Program-made: the position numbers and the translations under genes | DNA from: an uncultured Eubacteriales bacterium | GTDB lineage: Bacteria > Bacillota > Clostridia > Oscillospirales > Acutalibacteraceae | Length of the DNA stretch: 28,522 bases | NCBI GenBank assembly: GCA_934486705.1 | Contig: CAKSQS010000033.1 | Span: forward strand, 1 to 28,522 | Direction: 5' to 3' | In this document: one piece after another, positions 7,969 to 16,259 of the stretch | How positions within the stretch are numbered: the first letter of the stretch is position 1 | Layout: each line of letters starts with the position of its first letter | The notes under the pieces: model-generated | Told to the model about the DNA's origin: nothing | Database searches by the model: none | The model's input: only the letters and a program-made list of their open reading frames with translations

Positions 7969-7997
7969 TTGATTTTTTTGTCGAACAGTGCTATAAT
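7969..7997 (+). promoter_or_regulatory. Sigma-A promoter of the small-protein/P1B-ATPase unit
   Basis: TTGATT at 7969-7974, a 17-bp spacer and a perfect TATAAT at 7992-7997. Transcription should begin near 8004. I see no good Fur-box or other metal-regulator palindrome around it. Confidence 0.8.
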
Positions 7998-8006
7998 GTA
8001 GACACG

Positions 8007-8035
8007 GCGATCAGGAATTGTCATATCCTGATTGC
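8007..8035 (+). promoter_or_regulatory. Leader hairpin at the mRNA 5' end
   Basis: A 10-bp stem (8007-8016 with 8026-8035, core ATCAGGA/TCCTGAT) and a 9-nt loop, starting about 3 nt after the predicted transcription start. The ribosome site AAAGGAGG follows at 8047-8054. It may protect the mRNA; a role as a switch is only a possibility. Confidence 0.55.
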
Positions 8036-8062
8036 TTTGTCTAAAAAAGGAGGTTGTTTTAA

Positions 8063-8344
8063 ATGAAATGTGCATGGGGTAAGCTCGGATTATTTGCCGG
8101 AGGACTGCTTTTCGGAACGGCCGGCCTTAAAATTCTGAGCAGTAAAGAGGCTAAAAAAGCCTATACATATACCACCGCCGCGGCACTTCGCGCCAAAGAG
8201 GACGTTATGACGGTCGTTACCGCCGTAAAGGAAAACGCGGGAGATATTCTTGCCGACGCTAAGGCGCTCAACGAAAAGCGCGCCGCCGAAGCGGAAGCAG
8301 AAGTTATTGAAGATACCGCTGCCGATAAAGAAACCGAAGAATAA
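8063..8344 (+). CDS. Small membrane-associated protein, DUF6110-like
   Basis: 93 aa. Residues 8-25 form one glycine-rich hydrophobic segment (LGLFAGGLLFGTAGLKIL) with small-residue packing, then an amphipathic, alanine-rich middle (SKEAKKAY, AALRAKEDVM, KENAGDILADAKALNEK) and a strongly acidic tail. It has an excellent ribosome site (AAAGGAGG) and its own strong promoter. The pattern matches, from memory, the DUF6110 family of small proteins that sit next to P-type ATPases in clostridia; the match was not searched. It lies 107 bp ahead of the P1B-ATPase, with a repeat-derived hairpin in between. A role as a partner or membrane-shaping protein, as FezA is in ferrosome loci, is inference. Confidence 0.75.
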   Translation: MKCAWGKLGLFAGGLLFGTAGLKILSSKEAKKAYTYTTAAALRAKEDVMTVVTAVKENAGDILADAKALNEKRAAEAEAEVIEDTAADKETEE

Positions 8345-8390
8345 ATTTCAGTCGGGAGCATTTTTCTCTCATTCGGTCTCGTATACACTC

Positions 8391-8419
8391 AGCTCCCTCC
8401 ACGGAGGGAGCATGATTTT
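8391..8419 (+). repeat. Half copy of the intergenic repeat, possibly a weak terminator
   Basis: GCTCCCTC (8392-8399) and GAGGGAGC (8404-8411) form an 8-bp stem with loop CACG, then ATGATTTTT. The stem is identical to the first hairpin of the repeat at 4117. Placed between the small-protein gene and the ATPase gene, it could lower downstream expression by partial termination. Confidence 0.6.
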
Positions 8420-8451
8420 TATTTGCATTAAATTTTCGGAGATGCAGTTTT

Positions 8452-10539
8452 ATGAAATGCTTGGTATTGCACGAATCGCAGGGCAGACTGCGCGTGCATT
8501 TATGTATAAACAGAATGAGCCTTCATTCTGCCGATGTTCTTGAGTATTATCTGCGCGGGGTTGCGGGCGTTACCGATGTTAAGGTTTACGACCGCACCTG
8601 CGACGCTACCGTTACGTATAACGGCGCGCGGGCAGAAATTATAAAGGCCTTTGCCGCCTTTTCGCCCGCAAAAGCCGAAACGCAGGTGGCTATTCCCGAG
8701 CATACCGCGCGGGCGCTCAACCGTGAGTTTGAAGATAAACTGGTTTCGGCGGTTTTAAAGCGCTTTTCTTCAAAGCTTTTTCTGCCGCTGCCGCTGCGCT
8801 CGGCAATAGCGGTCTACCACTCGCTGCACTATATAAAGGCAGGCTTAAAGGCGCTTATAAAGGGTAGGCTTTCCGTATCGGTGCTTGACGCCACTGCGGT
8901 TACCGTATCGCTATTGCGGCAGGATTTTGATACCGCCTCATCCGTTATGTTTATGCTGCGGCTCGGCGAGCTGCTTGAAGAATGGACGCATAAAAAGTCC
9001 GTTTCGGACTTAGCGGGCGCTATGTCGCTTAATGTAGATAAGGTATGGCTTAAAACCGACGGGCAGGAAATACTTATACCTATTGATAATGTTTCCGCCG
9101 GAGATAAAATAATAGTGCGCACGGGCAACCTTATTCCACTTGACGGCAAGGTAGTATCGGGCGACGCTATGGTAAATCAGGCGTCAATGACGGGTGAATC
9201 ACTGCCCGTTAAGAAAAGCGCCGGCAGCTACGCATATGCCGGAACGGTTGTTGAAGAGGGCGAGTGCGTAATATCGGTTGAAAAAACCATGGGCGGCGGG
9301 CGCTATGACCGCATTGTTCATATGATTGAGGAGTCCGAAAAGCTTAAATCCACCGCCGAAGACAAGGCTTCGCACTTAGCGGACAAGCTTGTGCCCTACA
9401 CCCTCGGCGGAACGGCGCTTACATATTTATTAACGCGCAACGCCGTAAAGGCGCTTTCGGTGCTTATGGTGGATTTTTCCTGCGCGTTAAAGCTTTCAAT
9501 GCCCATAGCCGTAATATCGGCAATGCGCGAAAGCAATAAATATAACGTTTCGGTAAAAGGCGGGCGCTTTTTAGAGGCGGTAGCCAAGGCCGATACCATT
9601 GTCTTTGATAAAACAGGCACGCTCACCTTTGCAACCCCGAGCGTGGCAAAAATCGTGACTTTCGGCGGACGGAATGAAAACGATATGCTGCGGCTTGCCG
9701 CCTGCCTTGAGGAGCATTACCCGCACTCGCTGGCAAACGCCGTAGTAGAAGAGGCTGCAAGGCGCGGGCTTAACCATGAAGAATACCACTCAAACGTTGA
9801 ATATGTGGTAGCACACGGCATTTCAAGCACGGTTGAGGGCAGAAAGGTAGTTATAGGCAGCTATCATTTCGTATTTGAAGACGAGGGTTGCACAGTACCC
9901 GAGGGCGAAAAAGATAAATTTGACGGTATTTCTGATGAATACTCGCACCTTTACCTCGCCGTTTCGGGGGTTTTAAGGGCGGTTATATGCATTTCCGACC
10001 CGCTGCGCCCCGAGGCTGCCGATGTTGTTTCGGCACTGCATAAAGCGGGCATTAAAAAGGTTGTAATGATGACGGGCGATAACGAAAAAACCGCCGCCGC
10101 GGTGGCGCGCGCCGTGGGTGTGGACGAATACCGCGCCGAGGTCCTGCCGGAAGATAAAGCGGAGTTTATACGCTGCGAAAAGGCGGCGGGACATACCGTT
10201 ATTATGATAGGCGACGGCGTAAACGATACCCCCGCGCTTTCCGAGGCGGATGTGGGCATAGCCATAAATACGGGCGCGGCAATCGCTAAGGAAATTTCGG
10301 ATATAACCGTTTCTACAAGCGATTTGTTCAAGCTTTTAAAGCTGCGCGAAATTTCGGTGGCGCTTATGTCCCGCATAAATAAAAACTACCGCTTTATTGT
10401 CGGGTTTAATTTCCTGCTTATAGTCTGCGGCGTTACGGGCGTAATTCAGCCTACGACCTCGGCGCTGTTGCACAATATGTCCACCCTCGGCATAAGCGTT
10501 AAGAGTATGACCGACCTGTTACCCGAAGAGAAAGAATAA
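8452..10539 (+). CDS. P1B-type metal-transporting ATPase with SCA motif (P1B-6/FezB-like)
   Basis: 695 aa. Catalytic marks are complete: TGES (247-250), phosphorylation site DKTGT (386-390), TGDN (541-544) and GDGVND (587-592). The N-terminus (1-75) looks like an HMA-type ferredoxin fold, but the usual CxxC is absent and HESQGRLRVHL stands in its place (HMA_2-like). The membrane metal motif, normally CPC, reads DFSCALKL (Ser343, Cys344, Ala345) with no proline. The nucleotide domain has YPHSLA rather than the usual HP dipeptide. I count about six membrane segments instead of eight. P1B-6 ATPases, which include the ferrosome protein FezB, are described as having a similar SC-type motif, so iron is the favoured cargo; this is inference. 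CGGAG precedes ATG at 8452. It probably shares the transcript of the small protein upstream, and a terminator follows at 10573. Confidence 0.88.
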   Translation: MKCLVLHESQGRLRVHLCINRMSLHSADVLEYYLRGVAGVTDVKVYDRTCDATVTYNGARAEIIKAFAAFSPAKAETQVAIPEHTARALNREFEDKLVSAVLKRFSSKLFLPLPLRSAIAVYHSLHYIKAGLKALIKGRLSVSVLDATAVTVSLLRQDFDTASSVMFMLRLGELLEEWTHKKSVSDLAGAMSLNVDKVWLKTDGQEILIPIDNVSAGDKIIVRTGNLIPLDGKVVSGDAMVNQASMTGESLPVKKSAGSYAYAGTVVEEGECVISVEKTMGGGRYDRIVHMIEESEKLKSTAEDKASHLADKLVPYTLGGTALTYLLTRNAVKALSVLMVDFSCALKLSMPIAVISAMRESNKYNVSVKGGRFLEAVAKADTIVFDKTGTLTFATPSVAKIVTFGGRNENDMLRLAACLEEHYPHSLANAVVEEAARRGLNHEEYHSNVEYVVAHGISSTVEGRKVVIGSYHFVFEDEGCTVPEGEKDKFDGISDEYSHLYLAVSGVLRAVICISDPLRPEAADVVSALHKAGIKKVVMMTGDNEKTAAAVARAVGVDEYRAEVLPEDKAEFIRCEKAAGHTVIMIGDGVNDTPALSEADVGIAINTGAAIAKEISDITVSTSDLFKLLKLREISVALMSRINKNYRFIVGFNFLLIVCGVTGVIQPTTSALLHNMSTLGISVKSMTDLLPEEKE

Positions 10540-10561
10540 TTCGGAATGCGTAATTCGGAAT
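10537..10561 (+). repeat. Short direct repeat after the ATPase gene
   Basis: TAATTCGGAAT occurs at 10537-10547 and again at 10551-10561, 3 nt apart. The first copy contains the stop codon of the ATPase gene. Confidence 0.55.
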
Positions 10562-10572
10562 TATAAAATTTG

Positions 10573-10610
10573 CACCCCTGCTGTTATCCTGCGCGATAAC
10601 GGCGGGGGTG
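10573..10610 (+). terminator. Terminator of the P1B-ATPase unit
   Basis: A 16-bp stem (10573-10588 with 10595-10610, two G-T pairs, GC-rich base CACCCC/GGGGTG) and a 6-nt loop. The T tract after it is poor (TTGATTATT), so it may be leaky; on the minus strand the tail AAATTTTAT is better. Confidence 0.7.
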
Positions 10611-10696
10611 TTGATTATTGCGGCGAAGTTTTCCGATTTTTGTAACACATCTATTGTAAACCTACACTGCATATTTTTAAAAAATCATATCTGCGG

Positions 10697-10725
10697 TTGC
10701 TTTTTTGTTTCGTTAATGTTAAAAT
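10697..10725 (+). promoter_or_regulatory. Promoter of the dockerin surface-protein gene
   Basis: TTGCTT at 10697-10702, a 17-bp spacer and TAAAAT at 10720-10725. The leader is about 60 nt and ends with CGGAGGAC before the ATG at 10791. A small 4-bp GGTC/GACC pairing near 10748-10766 is too weak to call a riboswitch. Confidence 0.6.
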
Positions 10726-10790
10726 AAGGTAATAAAGGGGATAAAAGGTCGGCTTTATGCAGACCGAAAACAAAAAACGGAGGACTGAAT

Positions 10791-13700
10791 ATGAAATTAA
10801 AGCGCACTGTTTCTGTTATTTTGGCATTTTTAATGATAATGGGCATGATCCCGTTATCGGTTTTGGCGGCGGGTGAAGACTATGAGCAAATAAGGCTCGA
10901 CGAAACCAAATCGGCAAACATTTTAAATGCAGGCGATAAAGCGATTTTTAAGTTCATTCCCGATGAGAAAGGTTATTATTCTTTCTTTTCTTCCGGCGAT
11001 GACGATACCTACGGCTATATTTATAATGAAAATATGGAGCAGCTTGCATACAATATTTACGGTGGAGAAGGCAGCAATAATTTTAAGGTTACGTATGAAA
11101 TGACCGCCGGAACCGTCTACCTGCTTGCAGCACGATACTATGGCAAAGATAAAACCGGCTCGTTTGATGTTTCGGTATCCAAAACGGCCCTTGCAACCGA
11201 AATAAGTATTGTGGGCAGTCTTAAAGGATATATCGGTACTTCCGATTATCTGAGCGTTTCCGCCACACCGGAAAACAGCTTTTACGGCGAGATAACATGG
11301 TCTTCAAGCAATGAGGATATTGCAACGGTTGACCAAAGCGGTCAGATAACATATAAAGCGGTGGGAACGGCAACCGTAACCGCCAAGTCGAAAACCGATT
11401 TGATAGCCACCTGTGAGGTGACGGTTTCAGAACCGGGAACACTGTATGAGAATACACCCTGCAGGGTTGAGATCAATGAAATAAATGAGAAAAAGGCATT
11501 CTATTTTACGCCGAGTGAGGACGGCAGATATACCTTCTATTGCGACAATTATTTATATTCCGACACATATATCGGCGGTGCATCGATAATGCTCTGTAAT
11601 TCCGAAAACAACTACAGCATTGCCTCCGCTTCCTCTTGTCTGACATATACCCTGCAAAAGGAAAAAACATACTTAATATACACAAGTTATCCCTATGAAA
11701 GTACGGCAAGCTATGACTTGATTGCAATAAAGGCCGTATCCCCTGCCGCTGTTATGCTGTTGGACAAAAGCACGGTTGAATTGTATCCAAATACGAATAC
11801 TTATAATTCGCTGAGCATTAAATTTGATCCGTGGTACGCCGATTGCGGAAATGTAACGTGGACCTCCGGTGATGACTCGGTAGTTTCAATAAAACACCAT
11901 TTCACAAGCAGCAGCGGTCAACAGCTTTATTACGGGTGTAGCTTTGAACCGAAGTCAATAGGAAAAACCACCGTTACCGCAGCCGCGGAAAGAGGAAAGA
12001 GTGCGCAATATACGGTTGTTGTTAAGGACTATGAAAATATATCCTTGGGAGAAACCAAAGCAGCGGTTATTGATTCGGAATATGAAAGAATACTTTTCAG
12101 ATTCATTCCGGATGAAGACGGTTACTATTCCTTTTCTTCCGAGGCCGGCAGCTATACCCACGGCGAAATTTTAGACGAAAATTTAAACGAATTAGCAGCC
12201 AGCGACTGGGACAGCAATTTTAAAGTCAACTGCAAAATGACCGCAGGCACAACATATATTCTTGAAGCCCGCTATAATGACGGCAGAAACATAGGATCGT
12301 TTAATGTTACGGTATCCAAAGCCGATCTCGCAAACGGAATAAGCATAAAAAACCGTCTTAACGGATATGTCGGTGCATCCGAATATTTATATGTTTCCGC
12401 CACACCCGAGGGCAGCGCTTACGGCAAGATAAAGTGGTCTTCAAGCAACGAGACTGTCGCAGCGGTTGACCAAAGCGGTAGGGTAACATATAAAGCGGTA
12501 GGCACGGCAACCGTAACCGCCAAGTCGGAAACCGATTTGATAGCCACCTGCGAAGTAACGGTTTCAGAACCCGAAACAATGTATGAAAATACGCCTTGCA
12601 GGGTTGAAATCAATGAAAATAACGAAGAAAAGGCATTTGCTTTTACGCCGAGCGAGGAGGGCAAGTATACCTTCTACTGCTATAACTATTCCTATAACAG
12701 CGGGAGTGCCTTTATAAGACTCTTCAATTCCGTTAATGATATCATTGCTTCCGATTCCTATTGCCTTACATATACGCTGGAAAAGGGAAAGACATATACG
12801 ATAAATACCAATTTCTCCTATATTTCAGAGAATACCAGAAGCTATGACCTGGTTGTGGTGAAAGCCGCTCCACCTACCGCTATTGAGCTGTTAGATAAAA
12901 GCGTAATTGAAACATATATAAATACCGAGGGCGGATTAAGCATTAAATTTGATAAATGGTATGCAGATTACGGTAATTTGAAATGGACCTCCGATAATGA
13001 ATCGGTACTTTCAATAACAAGCTATTATACGTTCAATTCTGCAGAGCAGCAAAAGTGCCACGGGTGCAACTTTAAAACAAATTCGGTAGGTACGGCAACC
13101 GTTACGGCAGCTACCCGCAGCGGGTTGACCGCAAAGTATACGGTCGTAGTCAAGGATTACGAAAATATTTCCGCGGGAGAAACCAAGTCTGCCGTTATCG
13201 GTTACGGCGGCGCACGTTCATATTTCAGATTTACCCCCAAGGAAACCGGTTATTACTCTTTTTATTCCGATAATAACGCTTACGCCTACGGCAAAATTTC
13301 AGATGAAAATTTAAATGAGTTGGCTTCGGATAATAACGGGTCTTGGAAAAACAGCTTCAAGGTCAAATATGAAATGAAAGCGGGTACTGCATATATTCTT
13401 GAAACCGGCTACAGCGACAGCTCTAAAACCGGCTCGTTTAATATTACCGTTGAAAAAGCAAAAGCTGTCACAAAGCTTGAAATTACGGCTCTTCCGTACC
13501 GAATGGATTACGTTAAAGGCTTTGTAACAAGCCATATCGAATATGACGGATTGACCCTTAAGGCGACCTGGTCGGACGGAAGAACTGCCACCAAAGAATG
13601 CTACGGCTCATATCTTGAATTTGACGACGAAATTGTGCGCTTTGATTTTTCATCCACCGATGAAGACGGCATTGTTAAAATATCCTGCGGAAGTGCAGCG

Positions 13701-15377
13701 ACGCAGTTGAAATTCAGGCTTAAGGAGAACCCTGTCGTCGGCTTAGAGGTAGCGAGCGTCAGTGAGCATAGGTATATTGAAAACTGCGACGGTTATATGG
13801 CCTCCTACTACAACTACGAAACAGAAAAATCCGAGTATTTCTATAGGTATCATTTTTACAGCTCTGATGTATCCGACGCGGTAATACAAATAAATTATAC
13901 AAACGGCACATTTAAAACCGCCCGTATCGGTGATTATGTTGACGGTTTCCGAATAGATGTAAGCGACGATCAATATAACAACCATTGGAAGCGCGGAAGC
14001 GACAATTATGTAACCGTTTCTTATATGGGTAAAGAAACCAAACTGCCTATTACCGTTATTGCAAACCCGGTTGATCACATTGAGGTTATTTCCGCACCGT
14101 CCCGCGTATATTATTACGGCGATGAGGCTTTCGGAGACTATTATCCCGAAGATAATTCCTATCATTTCTACCCCACCGATTTAACGGGGCTTACCGTAAA
14201 GGTGTATTATACAAACAATACTTCAAAGATATTCACCCTTAAAAACGGGGAGAGATACGGCGAGCTTGACGGATATTCTTACAGCATTTCCTTTGACGGA
14301 GAAGGAAACGGATGGCACTCGGCTGAAATCGGAGATTTTCCGGTGACATTCAATTACATGGGTCACAGCGCAGATTATAACGTTACTATAGTTGAATCCC
14401 CCGTGGAATCTATCTCCGTTACAAAAAAACCGTCAAAAACTGTTTACAACAGTGCGTTCGCACCGATTTTCGACGGAATGGAAATTACTATCAAATACAA
14501 AAACGGTCAATCCAAAACGATAACCCTTACCGCCGAAAACACAAGCCGCCGTTTCACATATGTAGATGAAAACACTCGCTACGATTATATTTACATAGAC
14601 GGGCATCCGCTTATAATCAAGCAGGAAAATTATTATGGTATCGGTAATGAGTTTTCCGTATCCTATTTAGGGGCAAAAACCGAACTGAAAAATATTTTTT
14701 CATACGAGACCGACGAAATAACGGATGTAGCGGTTACAAATTTCAACCGCTATACGTTAGAGCTTAGCCTGACCGTAAAATATAAAAGCGGAAAAACCGA
14801 AGCTTTAAAAATAACGGGCAATCAAATCAACGGAGATTATGATAACTATTGGTATATTATGTGCTATGCCGTAACCCCCAACGGAATTTTGTATTTTGAT
14901 ATTCAGGCTGACGGTAATTACAAGGCCGACGCCTGCGATATTATAATTTTCGGGAAAACCGTTCGCGTACCCGCAAAGCAAAATATTTACGATATTAACT
15001 GCGACGGCAAAGCCGACGCACAGGACTTGGTGCTGCTGCGTACCGCTCTGCTCAATTCGGCTGACGCAGAGAAAGACCCCGAGTTTGATATAAACGGCGA
15101 CGGCGTTATAAACATTTTGGATCTGATACGCCTTAAAAAGTACATTTCAGGGTTAATTAAGGTCGGCGATGTAAACGCCGACGGCAAAATAGACGCGCAG
15201 GACCTTGTGCTGCTTAGAATAGCCCTGATGAACTCGGCTACGGCAGACCAGAATTACACGCTCGATAACAACGGCGACGGCATTGTAAATATTATTGACC
15301 TAATACGCCTTAAAAAGCATATTGCAACCGGCGCTCCGCTTGAAAGCGGTGGGGAAATTACAGGCCCGGCAACTTAA
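10791..15377 (+). CDS. Secreted multi-Ig repeat protein with two tandem dockerin domains
   Basis: 1528 aa. Signal peptide 1-27. Two long modules of about 380 aa follow, starting near 30 and 413, with a third, partial one from 789. Each joins a domain with a GYYSF core, a Big_2-like Ig domain (WSSSNEDIATVDQSG, VGTATVTAKS), a second GxYTFYC-type domain and another Ig-like domain. Four or five further beta-rich domains occupy about 892-1396. The C-terminus has two dockerins: DINCDGKADAQDL (1401) with FDINGDGVINILDL (1432), then DVNADGKIDAQDL (1460) with LDNNGDGIVNIIDL (1491); all four calcium loops look intact. There is no recognisable enzyme or carbohydrate-binding domain and no sortase or S-layer anchor. 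It is likely exported and held through cohesins, perhaps as an adhesin or structural part. CGGAGGAC fixes the start; a strong terminator follows. Confidence 0.9.
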   Translation: MKLKRTVSVILAFLMIMGMIPLSVLAAGEDYEQIRLDETKSANILNAGDKAIFKFIPDEKGYYSFFSSGDDDTYGYIYNENMEQLAYNIYGGEGSNNFKVTYEMTAGTVYLLAARYYGKDKTGSFDVSVSKTALATEISIVGSLKGYIGTSDYLSVSATPENSFYGEITWSSSNEDIATVDQSGQITYKAVGTATVTAKSKTDLIATCEVTVSEPGTLYENTPCRVEINEINEKKAFYFTPSEDGRYTFYCDNYLYSDTYIGGASIMLCNSENNYSIASASSCLTYTLQKEKTYLIYTSYPYESTASYDLIAIKAVSPAAVMLLDKSTVELYPNTNTYNSLSIKFDPWYADCGNVTWTSGDDSVVSIKHHFTSSSGQQLYYGCSFEPKSIGKTTVTAAAERGKSAQYTVVVKDYENISLGETKAAVIDSEYERILFRFIPDEDGYYSFSSEAGSYTHGEILDENLNELAASDWDSNFKVNCKMTAGTTYILEARYNDGRNIGSFNVTVSKADLANGISIKNRLNGYVGASEYLYVSATPEGSAYGKIKWSSSNETVAAVDQSGRVTYKAVGTATVTAKSETDLIATCEVTVSEPETMYENTPCRVEINENNEEKAFAFTPSEEGKYTFYCYNYSYNSGSAFIRLFNSVNDIIASDSYCLTYTLEKGKTYTINTNFSYISENTRSYDLVVVKAAPPTAIELLDKSVIETYINTEGGLSIKFDKWYADYGNLKWTSDNESVLSITSYYTFNSAEQQKCHGCNFKTNSVGTATVTAATRSGLTAKYTVVVKDYENISAGETKSAVIGYGGARSYFRFTPKETGYYSFYSDNNAYAYGKISDENLNELASDNNGSWKNSFKVKYEMKAGTAYILETGYSDSSKTGSFNITVEKAKAVTKLEITALPYRMDYVKGFVTSHIEYDGLTLKATWSDGRTATKECYGSYLEFDDEIVRFDFSSTDEDGIVKISCGSAATQLKFRLKENPVVGLEVASVSEHRYIENCDGYMASYYNYETEKSEYFYRYHFYSSDVSDAVIQINYTNGTFKTARIGDYVDGFRIDVSDDQYNNHWKRGSDNYVTVSYMGKETKLPITVIANPVDHIEVISAPSRVYYYGDEAFGDYYPEDNSYHFYPTDLTGLTVKVYYTNNTSKIFTLKNGERYGELDGYSYSISFDGEGNGWHSAEIGDFPVTFNYMGHSADYNVTIVESPVESISVTKKPSKTVYNSAFAPIFDGMEITIKYKNGQSKTITLTAENTSRRFTYVDENTRYDYIYIDGHPLIIKQENYYGIGNEFSVSYLGAKTELKNIFSYETDEITDVAVTNFNRYTLELSLTVKYKSGKTEALKITGNQINGDYDNYWYIMCYAVTPNGILYFDIQADGNYKADACDIIIFGKTVRVPAKQNIYDINCDGKADAQDLVLLRTALLNSADAEKDPEFDINGDGVINILDLIRLKKYISGLIKVGDVNADGKIDAQDLVLLRIALMNSATADQNYTLDNNGDGIVNIIDLIRLKKHIATGAPLESGGEITGPAT
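11256..11480 (+). repeat. Internal direct repeat of the dockerin gene, copy 1
   Basis: This 225-bp stretch recurs at 12393-12617, offset by exactly 1137 bp (379 codons). By eye about nine of ten bases match in the second half, more than protein similarity alone would need. It marks a fairly recent duplication or gene conversion within the gene. Confidence 0.8.
12393..12617 (+). repeat. Internal direct repeat of the dockerin gene, copy 2
   Basis: Matches 11256-11480 without gaps. It encodes the Big_2-like domain and the start of the following domain of the second module. Confidence 0.8.
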
Positions 15378-15416
15378 ACTCAATTGACATAACACAAGGA
15401 TCAATGCTGTAAAAGT

Positions 15417-15455
15417 GCGGAGACTGCGGCAAAAAGTCGCGGTCTCCGCCTTTTA
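15417..15455 (+). terminator. Terminator of the dockerin gene
   Basis: A 14-bp GC-rich stem (15417-15430 with 15436-15449, base GCGGAGAC/GTCTCCGC) with loop AAAAA, followed by CTTTTATG. Confidence 0.85.
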
Positions 15456-15475
15456 TGTAAACTGCCAAGCCGTTG

Positions 15476-15500
15476 CTTTCATATATTTTAAATATGAAAG
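15476..15500 (+). promoter_or_regulatory. Inverted repeat covering the ribosome site of the SigK-like gene
   Basis: Perfect 9-bp arms CTTTCATAT (15476-15484) and ATATGAAAG (15492-15500) around a 7-nt loop. The 3' arm includes part of the likely ribosome site GAAAGGG (15496-15502), so folding could hide it. It could equally be a DNA operator. Confidence 0.5.
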
Positions 15501-15512
15501 GGTGTGTCAGTT

Positions 15513-16193
15513 TTGTTTTTTGATTTGTTAATGAAAATTGCCTCTGCCGTTTATTATTTTGCGCTGCACGTTAAGGGTGCGGGGTCTTTCCCGCCGCCGC
15601 TCTCAGCCGAGCGCGAGGCAGAGCTGCTTGAAAAAAGCCAAAACGGAGACGACGGCGCGCGCAACGAGCTTATAGAGCACAATTTGCGCTTAGTGGCGCA
15701 TATAGTAAAGAAATATTACAACACCGGCGCCGACCAGGACGATATGATTTCAATAGGCACAATAGGGCTTATAAAGGCGGTATCTACCTTTAATGCCGAT
15801 AAGGGCATACACCTTGCAACATACGCCTCGCGCTGTATTGAAAACGAAATACTTATGTTCTTCCGCAACCAGAAAAAAACCGCGCAGGATGTTTTTATAA
15901 GCGACCCGATTGATACCGACAAGGACGGCAACACGCTGACGCTTATAGACGTTATTGCCGATAAAAGCGATATTGCCGACGAAATTGACACAAAAATAAA
16001 GGTGGAAAAGCTGCGGGTAATACTGCCTGTTTGTTTGAGTGAGCGGGAGCGGCTTATAATAGAAATGCGCTACGGGCTTTGCGGAAGAGAGGAGCTGACT
16101 CAAAGGGAAATTGCCAAAAAGCTGAATATTTCAAGGAGCTATGTTTCCCGCATTGAAAAATCAGCGCTTGAAAAATTAAGAAAACAATTTTAA
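15513..16193 (+). CDS. sigK: Sporulation sigma factor SigK-like
   Basis: 226 aa. SigK is the late mother-cell sigma factor of endospore formation. Sigma region 2 is plain: ARNELIEHNLRLVAHIVKKYY, DDMISIGTIGLIKAV, then ATYASRCIENEIL; region 4 carries the helix-turn-helix TQREIAKKLNISRSYVSRIEK. The first 20 residues (FFDLLMKIASAVYYFALHV) are hydrophobic and align with the pro-sequence of B. subtilis pro-SigK, which SpoIVFB removes; SFPPPLS follows as in SigK proteins. The gene is whole, with no skin-type insertion. I chose TTG at 15513, ten bases after GAAAGGG; a GTG at 15504 is too close to that site. A 9-bp inverted repeat overlaps the ribosome site. SigE or another clostridial SigK/E paralogue is the main alternative. 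Confidence 0.85.
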   Translation: MFFDLLMKIASAVYYFALHVKGAGSFPPPLSAEREAELLEKSQNGDDGARNELIEHNLRLVAHIVKKYYNTGADQDDMISIGTIGLIKAVSTFNADKGIHLATYASRCIENEILMFFRNQKKTAQDVFISDPIDTDKDGNTLTLIDVIADKSDIADEIDTKIKVEKLRVILPVCLSERERLIIEMRYGLCGREELTQREIAKKLNISRSYVSRIEKSALEKLRKQF

Positions 16194-16209
16194 AATGTAA
16201 TTATAAAAA

Positions 16210-16236
16210 TGTAACCTGTGGTTAAAATTTCCTGTC
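16210..16236 (+). promoter_or_regulatory. Candidate ECF-type promoter (autoregulation)
   Basis: TGTAAC at 16210-16215, 17 bp, then TGTC at 16233-16236 resembles ECF promoters (AAC in the -35, GTC in the -10). The -35 lies in a small palindrome, TAACC-TGT-GGTTA (16212-16224). No sigma-A promoter is evident there, which supports control by the encoded sigma factor. Confidence 0.5.
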
Positions 16237-16259
16237 TTTACAGATGAGGGGGAAGAAAA

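Noticed and set aside
10726..10790. Riboswitch in the leader of the dockerin gene
   Set aside because: The only pairing is a 4-bp stem and no known riboswitch consensus is visible.
13743..14165. Minus-strand open frame of 140 codons inside the dockerin gene
   Set aside because: The plus-strand frame is continuous with repeat structure through this region; the minus frame has no start signals.
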